A stretch of 64,000 nt of DNA from NCBI GenBank assembly GCA_023846275.1, contig JAIUJO010000148.1:750001-814000 (forward strand). Direction: 5' to 3'. This document shows, piece by piece, positions 34,503-45,581 of the stretch (the first letter of the stretch is position 1; the number at the start of each line of letters is the position of its first letter). The notes under the pieces are model-generated. The model was not told the DNA's origin. It did not search any database and saw nothing but the letters and a program-made list of their open reading frames with translations. Source of the DNA: Vanilla planifolia (lineage: Eukaryota; Streptophyta; Magnoliopsida; Asparagales; Orchidaceae). Both the position numbers and the translations under genes were made by a program.

Positions 34503-35111
34503 GCTAGGCTTGGTTTAGTTAAGCTAAGCGAGGCTAGGTTGGAGTAAAGTAGAGTATTGTCGAGTATAGTAGAGCTAGGTTATGTTATGCTAGGCTAGGC
34601 TAGAGTAGAGTAGAGTAGAGTGGAGTAGAGATGAGCATAACAAAGCAAAGTAGAGATAAGCACAGCTGAGCAGAGCATACTATAGTAAAAGAGAGTAGAG
34701 TAGAGGAGAGTAGAGTAGGATAGAGCTAGGCTATGCTAGGCTAGGTGAGAGCAGATTAGAGTTGAGTAGAGTAAAGAAGAGTAGAGTAGAGCTTTCTTAG
34801 GCTAGGTTAGGTTATGCTAGGGCAAACTAGGTTAGAGTTTAGTATGGTAGAGAAAAGTATAGTACATTGAAGCAACACAGAGAAGAGCAGAGAATAGTAA
34901 TGTAGAGTAGAGAAGAATAGAGCAGAGTAGAATAGAAGAGAGAAGAGCAGAGCAGAGCAGAATAAAATAGGGCAGAGTAGAGATGTGTAGAGTAGAGTGT
35001 AGCTTGGTTTTGCTAGGTTAGGCTAAGCTAGAGTAGAGTAGAGTAGAGTAAAGCGAAGATATGCTAGGGTAGGCATTTCTAGGTTAGAGTGGAGTAGAGT
35101 AGAGTAGAGTT

Positions 35112-35152
35112 GATTATAGTATAGTATAGTATAGTATAATATAGTATAGTGG
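35112..35152 (+). repeat. GTATA pentamer run
   Basis: About eight words of ATAGT/GTATA (GTAGA with G changed to T), with one ATAAT interruption. It is a local expansion of one variant pentamer. Confidence 0.75.
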
Positions 35153-38100
35153 AGTAGAGTAGAGAAAGGTAGAATAGAGTAGAGTTAGGACTAGGCTAGG
35201 CTAGGAAGCTAGGCTAGAATAGACTAAAGTAGAGTAAAACAGAGTAGAGAAGAGTAGATTAAAGTATAGCACAGTTAAGCAAGGTTGTGCTAGAGTAGAG
35301 TGGAGCAAAGTAGAGTGGAGAAGAGTAGAGTAGAGTAGAGTAGAATAGAGTAGAGTAGAGAAAAGCAAAGTAGAGAAAAGTAGAGAAGTGAATAGTAGAA
35401 CAAGTTGAGGCTAATCTATGCCAAGCTAGGTTAGGCTGGGCTAGGTTAGAGTAAAAGAGAGTAGAGAAGAGTATAGTAGAATAGAGTAGAGCAAAGTAGA
35501 TTAGAGTAGAGTAGAGTTGGGTTAGGCTAAGCTTGGCTATAGTAGAGTATATTAGAGCTAGGTAAGGCTCGAGTGGAGTAGAGTTGAGCTCATTTAGTTT
35601 ATGATAGGCAAGGCTAGGCTAGGCTAGAGTTGAGTTTAACAGAGTAGAGTACAACATAACAGAGAAGAGTAGAGTAAAGCAAAGCAAAGTAGAGCAAAGA
35701 AGAGTAGAGCAAAAAAGAAAGGAGTAGAGTAGAGTAGAGCTGAACAGAGTAGAGAGGAGTAGAGTTGGGCAAAGTATAGTAGAGCAAAGCAGAGCAGAGC
35801 TATGTTAGGCTAGGGTAGGCAAGGTTAGGCTAGAGTAGAGTAGAGTGGAGTAGAGTAGAGCGACGCTAGGCTCAGCTTGGTAGAGTAGAGTATAGTAGAG
35901 TAGAATAGAGTAGAGTAGACTAGAGTAGAGGAGAGTAGAGGCAAGTATAGCAAAGAAGAGCATAGTAGAGTAGAGTAGTGCAAAGTAGAACAGGGCAAAG
36001 AAGAGAAAAGTTGAGCAGAGTAGAGTAGAGTAGATTAGAGTAGAGTGAGGTTAGGCTTGGTTAAGCTAGGCAAGCTATGCTAGGCTAGGTTAGGGTTGGC
36101 TAGGCTAGAGTAGAGTAGAGTAGAGTAGAATAACATAAAGGAGAGTAGAGCTAGGCTATGCTAGGTTAGAGTAGAGTAGAGTGGAGTGTGGTCAGACAAG
36201 GCTTGCTACAGTAAACTAGTGTAAACTAGAGTAGAGTGGAGTAGTGCAAGGTTAGGCTAGGAAAGGCAATAATATAGTAGAGTAGAGTAGTGTAGAGCTA
36301 AGGAGAGTAGAGCAAAGTTGTAGAGTAAATTGAACAGAGTTAGATTAGGCTATATTAGGCTAGGTAAGATAAGGTTTGGCTAGGTTAGGCCAAGCAAGTG
36401 TAGAGTAGGGTAGAGTAGAGTAAAGCTAGGTTAGGCAAGGCTAGGCTAGGCTAGGTTAGAGTAGAATAGAGTAGAGTAGTGCTCAGTTAGGCTAGGCTAG
36501 CCCTTTTTAGGCGATAGTAACATAGAGTAGAGTTTAGTAGAACAGAGTAGAGTACAGCAGAGCAAACCATAGTAGAGCAAAGTAGAGAAGAATAAAGCAG
36601 AGTAGAGACGAGCTAAGTAGAGTAGAGCAGAGTAGATTAGAGCAAGGTTAGGCTAAGTAAGCAAGGTTAAGCTAGGTTGGAGTAGAGTAGAGTAGGGTAG
36701 AGTAGACTAGAGCAGAGCATAGTAGAGTAGAGTAGAGTAGTGTGGAGTAGAGTAGAGTTAGGTTATGCTATGTTAGGCTAAGATAAGCTTGGTTATGCTT
36801 GTTATACTAGAGTAGAGTAGAGCTATGTTATGTATGGCTAGGTTAGGCTAGGCTATGCTAATGTAGAGTAAAGTCGAGTAGAGTAGAGCAGAGTAGAGCA
36901 AAGCAGAGCAGAGCAGGGTTAGGCTAGGGTGGGCTATGATAGGTTAGGTTAAGCTTGAGTTGAGTAAAGTATAGTAGAGTAGAGCAGAGCAGAGTAGAGA
37001 AGAGAAGAATAGAGAAGAGCATAGATGTGTGGAGTAGAGCAACACTGAGCAGAGAAGAGTAGAGTAGAGCAAAGTGGAGTAGAGTAGAGTAAAGTAAGGC
37101 TTGGTTAAGTTAGGCTAGACTAGGCTAAGTTAGAGTATAGTAGTGTAGAGTAGAGTAGAGCATACTAGATTAGAGTAGAGTAGAGTAGATTGGAGTTGAG
37201 TATAGTAGAATAGAGTAGAGCTGAGCTTGGTTAGCCTAGGCTAGGATAAAGTAGAGTAGAGTAGAGTAGAGCTAGGTCAGGTTATGCTAAGCTTGGCTAG
37301 GCAAGAGTTGAGTAGTGTAGAGTAGAGTAGAGTAGAGTTGAGTAGAGTAGAGACGAGCAGAGTTGAGTAGAGCAGAGCAGAGAATAGAAGAGTGGAGTAG
37401 AGAAGAGTAGAGTATAGCAAGGTTAGGCTAAGCTAAGATACGTAAGGCCAAGCTAGGGTAGAGTAGAGCTATGGTAGGCTAGGCTTGGATAGGCAAGGTT
37501 AGAGAAGAGTAGAGTAGAGTAGAGTTGAGCTGAGCTAGGTTAGGTTAGGTTAGGCTAGGCTAGGCTAGAGTAGAGTAGTAGAGTACTGTAGAGTAGAATA
37601 GAGCTAGGTTAAGCCTTATTAGGTTAGGATAAGCTAGGCTAGGTTTTAGTATGGTGGAGTAGGATAGAGTAGAGTAGAGCATAATAGAGTAGAGCAGAGT
37701 ATAGTAAAGTAGAGTAGAGCAGAGCAGAGTAGAGTAGAGCAAAGCAAAGAAGAGTAGAGTAGAGTAGAGTAGAGCATAGTAGATGAAAGCAGAGCAGAGC
37801 AGTGCAGAGCAGAGAAGAGTAGAGTGGAGTAGAGTAGAGTAGAGGAGAGCAAAATAGATAATAGAAAAGTAGAATAGAGTAGAGTAGATAGGAGTAGAGT
37901 AGAGTAGAGTAGAGTAGAGCTAGGTTTAGCTTGGCTAGGTTAGGCTAGAGTAGAGTAGAGTTGTATAGAGTAAAGTAGAGTATAGCTTGGTTTGGCTTGC
38001 TAGGCTTGGGTAGGTTAGAGAAGAATATTATAGGGTAGATTTGAGTGGAATAGAGTATAATTGAGTAAAGTAGAGTAAAGTATAGGCGAGTATAGTAGAG

Positions 38101-41100
38101 TTGAGTGAAGCTAGGTTAGCTTGGGCTAAGTTAGGCTAGGCTGGCAAGGATAGGATAAGGTAGGGTAGGTTGGCTAGAGTACAGTAAAGTATAATATGGT
38201 AGGGTTGAGTAAACTAAAGTAGAGCAGAGCTAGGTTAGGCTAGGCTAAGCAAGGCAAGAGTACAGTAGAGTAGAGCAGAGTTATGTAGAGGAAAGCAGAG
38301 ATAAGTAGAGTACAGTAGAGAAGTATAGAGTAGAGGAGAGAAAAGCTAAGCTAAGCTAGGCTAGGCTAGGCTAAGCTAAGCTAAGCTAGGATAGGATAGG
38401 CTAGGTTTGGTTTGGCTAAGTTAGAGTAGAGTAAAGCAAAGTAGAGGAGAGCAGAGTAGAGTTAAGTTGAGTATAATAGAGTAAGGGTTGGCTGGGCTAG
38501 TCTTTACTAGAGTAGAGTAGAGTAGAGTAAAGCTAGGTTAGGCTAGGCTAGGCTAAAGCACAGAGTAGTGCAGAGCATAATAGAGCTGAGCAGAGCTTGC
38601 TTAGGCAAAGCTAGGCTAGGTTAGGGTAGGCTTGGCTAGAATAAAGTAGAGTAGAGTAGAGAGGAGTAGAGTATAATAGAGCTTGATTAGGCTAGGCTAG
38701 GTTAGAGTAGAGTAGAGTAGAGTAGGGCAAGTTTAGTATTGACTAGGATAAGTTAAGTTAGGCTAGCTAGGCTAAAGAAGAGTTGTGTAGAGTAGAGTAA
38801 AGTAGAGTAGAGTAAAGCTTGACTAGGCTATGATAGTCTAGAATATAGTAGAGCATAAAAGAGTATAGTAGAGCAAAGCAAAGTAGAGTAGAGTAGAGCT
38901 TGTTTAGAGTAATGTAGAGTATAATAAAGCTTTTTTAGGTTAGGCTAAGCTTGGTTTGAATAGAGTAGAGCTAGTTTAGGCTAGGTTAGGGTAGGCTAGG
39001 TTAGGTTAGGCTAGGCTATGCTAGAGTAAAGTAGAGTTGAATAGAGTAGAATAGAGTAGAGTAGAGTAGAGTAGAGATGAGTAGATCTAGATTGGGCCAG
39101 GCTAGGCTGGATTGAGTAAAATAGAGTAGAGTAGAGTTGAGTAAAACTAAAGAGAAGAGAGCAGAGCTCAGTAAAGTAGAGTAGAGCAGAGTAAAGCAGA
39201 GAAGTGTCGGGTAGTGTAAAGAAAAGTTGAGCAGAGTAGAGATAAGCAAAGCAGAGAAAAGCTAGGCTTGGCTATGCAAACCTAGGCTAAAGTAAAGTAG
39301 AGTAGCATAAATTTAGGTTAGGCTAGGCAAGGCAAAGCTAGGTTAAAGTAAAGTAGAGTAGAGCTTGGTTAGCTAAGCTAGGCTAGGCAAGGCTAGGTTA
39401 GGGTAGGGGGATAGAGTAGAGTAGATTAGAGTAAAGTGGAGCTCTATTAGGCTAGGTTAGGCTAGGCAAGGCTAGGGTAGAGTAGAGTAGAATAGAGTGG
39501 AGCAGAACACAGTAGAGAAGAGTAGAGAAGAGTAGACATAGTAGAGTAGAGTAGAGTAGAGTAAAGTAGAGTAGAGTAAAGCAGTGTAGAGCAGAATAGA
39601 GTAATGTAGAGTGGAGTGGTGTAGAGCTAGGTTTGGCTAAGCTAAGTTAGGCTAGGTTAGGTTAGACTAGAGTAGAGTAGAGTAGATTAGAGTAAAGTAG
39701 ACTAGAGTTGAGTATAGTAGAGTAGAGAAGAGTATAGCAGAGCAGAGTAGAGCAGAGCTAGGTTAGGCGAGGCTAAAGTAGACTAGAATAGAGTAGAGTA
39801 GAGTAGAGCAAAGTTAAGCTAGGCTAGGTTAGACAAAGTTAGAGTAGGGTAGAGTAGAATATAGTAGATTAAAGTGTAGTAGAGTACTGTACAGTATAGT
39901 AGAGTAGAATAGAGTAGAGTAGAGCAAGGTTAGGCTAGGTTAAGCTAGGCTAGGTGAGGCTAAATTAGTGTAAAGTAAAGTAGAGTACTATAGAGTAGAG
40001 CAGTACAGAGCTGAGTAGAGTAGAGTAGAACAGAAAAATCAAGACAAAGTGGAGCAGAGCAAAGTAGAGTAGAGCAGAGTAAAGTATAGTAGAGTAGAGC
40101 AGATCTATGTTAAGGTAGGATAGGTTAAGCTAAAGTTGAGCAAGGTTATGCTTGGCTAAGTTAAAGTAGAGTAGAGTAGAGTGGAGTAGACTAGAGGAGA
40201 GTAGAGTAGAGTAGAATAGAGTAGTGTAAAGTAGAGTAGAGCAAGGTTAGGCAAGGCTAGGCTAGGATAGAGTTGCCTTTGCTAGGCTAGAGTAGTATAA
40301 AGTAAAGTACAATAGAGCTAGGATAGGCTAGGCTAAATAAGGCTAGAGTAAAGTAGAGCAAAGTAGAGCTATGTTAGGCTAGGCTAGGCTAGAGTAGAGT
40401 AGTGTGGAGTAGGGTTAGGCTATGCTAGGTTAGAGTAGAGTAGAGTAGAGTAGAGTAGAGTAGAGTAGAGAGAAGGAGAGTAGAGTAGGGTAGAGAAGAG
40501 TAGAGTAGAGTAGAGCAGAGTAGAGCAGAGTAGAGCAGAGGAAAGCAGAACAGAGAAGAGTAGAGAAGAGCTAAGCTAAGTTAGATAGGGCTAGGTTAGA
40601 TTAGAGTATAGTAGAGTAGTGTGTTTTAGAATTGAGTAGAGTAGAGCAAGGTTTAGGTAAGTTAAGCTAAGCAATGGTTGGCTAGGTAAGGCTACACTAG
40701 AGTATAGTATAGTAGAGTAGAGTAGAGTAGAGTTAGGTTTGTCTTGGCAAAGATAGGCTAGGCTTGAGTATAGAGTAGAGTAGAGTTGAGTAGAGCAGAG
40801 TAGAGGAGAGCTGAGTAGAGCAGAGAAGAGCATAGCATGGCATAATAGAGCAGAGTTGGTCTAGGTTAGGCTAAGGAAGGTTCGGATAGGAGAGAGTAGA
40901 AGAGAATATAGTAGAGTAGAGTAGAGCTTGGTTAGGTTAGGCATGGCTAGGTTAGAGTAGGGTATAGTATAATAGATTATAGTAGAATAGAGTAGCATAG
41001 AGTATAGTAGAGCAAAGTTAGGCTTGGCTAGGCTAGGCTAAACGAGAGTAGAGCAGAGTAGAGGAGTGTTAGGTTAGGCAAGATTAGGTTAGGCTAGGTT

Positions 41101-41565
41101 AGGAAAGATTAGAGTAGAGTAAAGTAGAGTAGAGTAGAGTAGAGTAGAGTAGAGTAGAATAGAGTAGAGGAGAGGAGAGGATAGCGAACCAGAGTAGAGT
41201 AGAAGGGTAGAATAGAGCAATGTAGAGTACAATAGAGCAGAGCAGAGTAGAGTAGAGTAGAGCATAACAGAGTAGAATTGTAGAGCAAAGCAATGTAGAG
41301 TATAGTAGAGTAGAGTAGAGTAGTGCTGAGCAGAGAAGAGTAGACTAGAGTAGGATAAGCTAGGATAGAGTAGAGTAGAGTAGAGCTAGGTTAGGATAGG
41401 CTTGGATAGTCCTGGGCCAGGCTAGGCTAGAGTAGAGTTTAGTACAGTTGATCAAGATTAAGCTAGGCTAAATAAGGCTAGAGTAGAGTTGAATATACTA
41501 GAGTAGAGTAGAGTAAAGAAGAGTAGAGTTCAATGGAGTAGAGTAGCATAGAGTATAGTAGAGTA

Positions 41566-41677
41566 GAGGAGAGGAAAGAGGGGAGACAAGAGTAGAGTAG
41601 AGGAGAGGAGAGGAGAGTAGAGGAGGGGAGAAGAGAGGAAAGGAGAGGAGAGGAGAGAAAAGGAAAGAAGAGAAAAG
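41566..41677 (+). repeat. GGAGA-rich homopurine tract
   Basis: Pentamers with T changed to G have expanded to GGAGA/GAGGA words. The stretch 41619-41677 (59 bases) is purine only on the + strand; 41566-41618 has one C and a few T. Long mirror-like purine tracts can form triplex DNA. Confidence 0.8.
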
Positions 41678-44526
41678 TAGAGCCAAGAAGAGCATAACAG
41701 AGTAGAGTTGAGCTGAGCATAGAAAAGTAGATTGTTTCAGAGTAGAGCAGAGCAAAGAAGAGAAGAGTATAGCATAGTTATGTTAGGCTAAGCTAAGTTA
41801 GAGTAGATTAGAGTAGAAATTGGGATAGCATATTAGAGTAGAGTAGAGTAAAATAAAGAAGAGTAAAGTAGAGCTAGGTTTGGTTTGGCAAAGCTAGGCT
41901 AAACTATAGTTAAGCAAAGAAGACTAGAGTAGAGGATAGCAAAGCAAAGTAAAGCAGAGTAGAGTAGAGCCAAGTAGAGTAGAGCAAAGAAGAGTAGACC
42001 AAAGTAGAGCTAGGTTGGACTATGCCAGGCTATCTAAGCTAGAGGGTAGAGTAGAATAGAGTGATTAAAGTGGAGTAGAGTAGAGCAAGGTTTGGTTAGG
42101 CTAGGCTATGCTTAGCTAGAGTAGAGTAGAGTCGAGAAGAGAATAGTAAATTAGAGCAGAAAAGAGTAGAGTGATGTAGAGTAGAGTATAACAGAGCAGA
42201 GTAGAGCTAAGTTAGACTAGGCTAGGCTAGAGTAGAGTAGAGCAGAGAAGAGCTAGGTTAGGTTAAGCTAAGCAAGGCTAGTTTAGAGTAGAGTAGAGTA
42301 GAGTAGGGAAAAGAATAATATAGTAGAGTAGAGTAAAGTAGAGTAGAGTAGAGAAGAGCTCAGATAATCAAGCCTAGTCTAGGCTAAGTATTGCTAGAGT
42401 ATAGTAGAGTAGAGCAGAGTAGAGCAAGACAGAGTAAAGTAGAGAAGAGTAGAAAAGAGTAGAGTAGAGTAGAGAAAAGTAGAGTAGAACAAAGTATAGT
42501 GGAGAAGAGTAGAGCAAAGCATAGTAGAGCTAGGTTAGTTTAAGCTATGCTAGGGTAGTCTAGGTTAGAGTAGAGTAGATTGGAGTAGAGTGTAGTAGAG
42601 TAGAGTAGAGTAGAGCGTAGTATAGTAGTGTAAAGTAAAGTAGAGTAGAGCTAGGTTAGGATAAGCTAAGTTAGGCTAAGTTATGCTAGACTAGGTAAGG
42701 CTAGAGTAGAGTAGAGTAGAGCTATATTAGGCTAGGCTAGTCTAGTGTAGAGTAGAGCAAAGCACAGTAGAGCATAACATAGAAGAGTAGAGTAGAGTGG
42801 AGAAGAGATGAGTAGAGTAGAGCAGAGCAAAGTAGACTTAAATTATGATAGGCTAGGCTAGGTTAGCTTAGGCTAGGCAAGGCTAGGAAAGAGTATAGCA
42901 AAATGGAGCCAAATATAGTAGAGCAAAGTAGAGTAGAGTAGAGTAGAGGAAGATTAGGCTAAGCTAGGCTATGCTAGTATAGGCCAAACTAGGCTAGAGT
43001 GGAGTAGAGTACAGTAGAGTAAGGCTAAGTTAAGGAAGGCTATGCTAGAGTATAAAGTAGAGTAGAGCAGAGTAGAGTAGAGAAGAGTAGAGTGGAGAAG
43101 ATTAGAGTAGAGCAGAGCAAAGCAAAGCTTAAAAAAGAAGAGTAGAGCAGAGCTAGGTTAGGCTTGGCTTAGTAAGGCTAGGCTAGAGTAAAGTAGAGCA
43201 AAGTAGTAGATTAGAGCTTGGGTAAGCTAGCTTTGTTAGAATATAGTAGAATAGAGTAGAGTAATGTATAATAGAGTAGAGTTGAGTATAGTATATTAGA
43301 GCTAGGTTAGGTTAGGCTAGACTAGGGTAGGCAACGTTAAGCTAGAGTAGAGTAGAGTAGAGCTAAGTTTGGGTAGGCTAGGCTAAGCTAGAGTAAAGTA
43401 GAGTAGAGTATAGTAGAGTAGAGTAAAGTAGCAAAGAGTAGAGTAGAGTAAAGTTGAGGAGAGAAGAGCCAAGGGGAGTAGAGCAAAGTAGAGCAGAGTA
43501 GGATAGCAGAACTAATAAATATAGAGTAGAACAAAGCAGAGTAGGGCAGAGCAAAGCAGTGTAGAGTAGAGCAGAGAAGAGTAGAATGGACTAAGGAAGA
43601 ATAGAATGGAGAAGAGTAGAGCAAATTAGAGTAGAGCAAAGCATAGTAGAGCAAAGTAGAGTAAAGCAGAGTAGAGCTAAGTTAGGTAAGGCTATGCTAG
43701 GCAAGGCTAGGCTGGAGTAGAGCAGAGCAGTGTAGAGTATAATAGAGCTTAGTTAGGCTAGGTAAGTTAGGTTAGAGTATAGTAAGGTTGAGTAGAGTAT
43801 AATTGAGTGGAGTAGAGTATAGTAGATTAGAGCTAAATTAGTTTAGGCTAGGAAAGGCTAGGTATAGGTAGGTTAGGGTAGGCTAGAGTAGAATAGAATG
43901 TAATAGAGTAGAGTAGAGCTAGGTTAGGTTAGGTTAGGCTAGGTTAGGGTAGAGTAGAGTAGGGTAGAGTCTAGTAGAGTAGAGCATAGTAGAGTAGATT
44001 AGAGAAGAGTAGAGTAGGATAGTGTAAAGTAGAGTAGAGTAGAGCAGAGTAGAGTAGAGTAGAGGAGAGGAGAGCTAAGTAGAGTAGAGTAAAGTAGAGA
44101 AGAGCAAAGCGAAGAAGAGTATAGTAGAGTAGAAGAGCAGAGCAAAGTGCTGCAGAGTAGAGCAGAGTATAACAGAGTAGTGTAGAGTGGAGTAGATCCG
44201 AGTAGAGTAGACAATAGTAAAGGAAGGTTATTTTATGCTAGGTAAGGCTAGGCTAGGCTAGGCTAAGCTAAGTTTGGCTAGAGTAGAGTAGAGTAGAGCT
44301 TAATTAGGCATGGTTAGGTGAGGGTAGGCTAGGCTAGGCTAGACTAGGCTAAAGTCGAGTAGAGTATAGTAGAGTAGAGTGAAGTAGAGCTAGATTAGGT
44401 GAGGCTAGGCTTGGTTAGGCTAGAGTATAGTAGAGTACAGTAGAGTTGAGTAGATTACAATACAGTATAGTAGAGTAGGGTAAAGTAGAGTAAAGCAGAG
44501 TAGAGTGGTGTAAAGTAAGTAGAGTT

Positions 44527-44589
44527 GAGGAGAGGAGAGGAGAGGAGAGGATAGGAGAGGAGAGGTGAGGAGAGGAGAGGAGAGGGAAG
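44527..44589 (+). repeat. (GGAGA)n homopurine tract
   Basis: About twelve GGAGA words, broken by T only at 44552 and 44566. It is more regular than 41566-41677, so it probably expanded more recently. It sits inside a B block. Confidence 0.85.
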
Positions 44590-45449
44590 TAGAGCTAAGC
44601 ATAGCATAGTAGAATTGAGTGGAGCAAAGCAGAGAATAACAGTATAGAGTAGAGCAAAGTGGAGTGGAGCAGAGAAGAGCAAAGCAGAGTAGAGTAGAGC
44701 AGAGCAAAGTAGAGCTGTCCAAAGTAGTGTAAAGAAGAGCATAATAGTGTAGAAGAGAGCATAGTAATTTATAGAAAAGTAGAGCAAAGCATAGTAAAGT
44801 AGAAAAGACCAGCATAGAGTAGAGAAAAACTAGGTTAGGTTGGGCTAGGATAGGCTAAGCATGGCTAGAGTAGAGTAGAGTAGAGTATAGTATAGTGTAG
44901 TAGAGTGGAGCTAAGTTAGGCTAGGCTAGGCTATGGTAAAGCAGAGTAGAGTAAAGAAGAGTAGAATAGAGCATAGCAAAGCAAAGCAAAGTAGAGCATA
45001 GCAGAGCATAGAAGAGTAGAGCAAAGTAGAGTAGAGCTAGGTTAAGCTTGGCTAGGCTAGGTTAGAGTAGAGGAGAATAGAGTAGAGCATATAAGAGTAG
45101 AACAGAGTAAAGTAGAGTAAAAAAGAGTAGAGCTAAGTTAGGCTAGGCTATGCTAGAGTAGAGTAGAATGGATTAAAGTAGAGTAGAGTTTAATAGAGTA
45201 TAATGGAGTATAGCTAGGTTAGGCTAGGCTATGGTAGAGTATAGTAGAGTAGAGTAGAGCAGAGTATGGCACAGTCGAACAAAGCAGAGTAGAGCAAAGC
45301 AAAGCAGAGCAGAGCGGATCATAGAAGAGCAGAGTAAAGTATAACAGAGGTAGGTTAAGCATGGCTAGGATAGGTTAGGCTATGTTAGAGTAGAGTACAA
45401 TAGAATAGAGCATATTAGAGTAGAATAGATTCAAGTAAAATAGAGTAGA

Positions 45450-45581
45450 GCTAAGTTAGGCTTTGTTAGGCTAGGGATGGCTAGGCAAGAGTAGAGTAGA
45501 GTAAAATAGAGTAAAGCTAAGTTAGGCTTGGCTAGGCTAGGGATGGCTAGGCAAGAGTAGATTAGAGTAAAATAGAGTAGA
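45450..45581 (+). repeat. 66-bp tandem duplication of one whole unit
   Basis: Copy 1 is 45450-45515 and copy 2 is 45516-45581, four mismatches. Both begin GCTAAGTTAGGCTT, contain GGGATGGCTAGGCAAGAGTA and end in a B block. The period is 66 = 13 x 5 + 1, exactly one A-plus-B unit. Confidence 0.9.

Noticed and set aside
6119-43948. Short (TTAGG)n runs as a true telomere or chromosome end
   Set aside because: Runs are only two to four words long, mixed with CTAGG, far inside the window, and plants normally use TTTAGGG.
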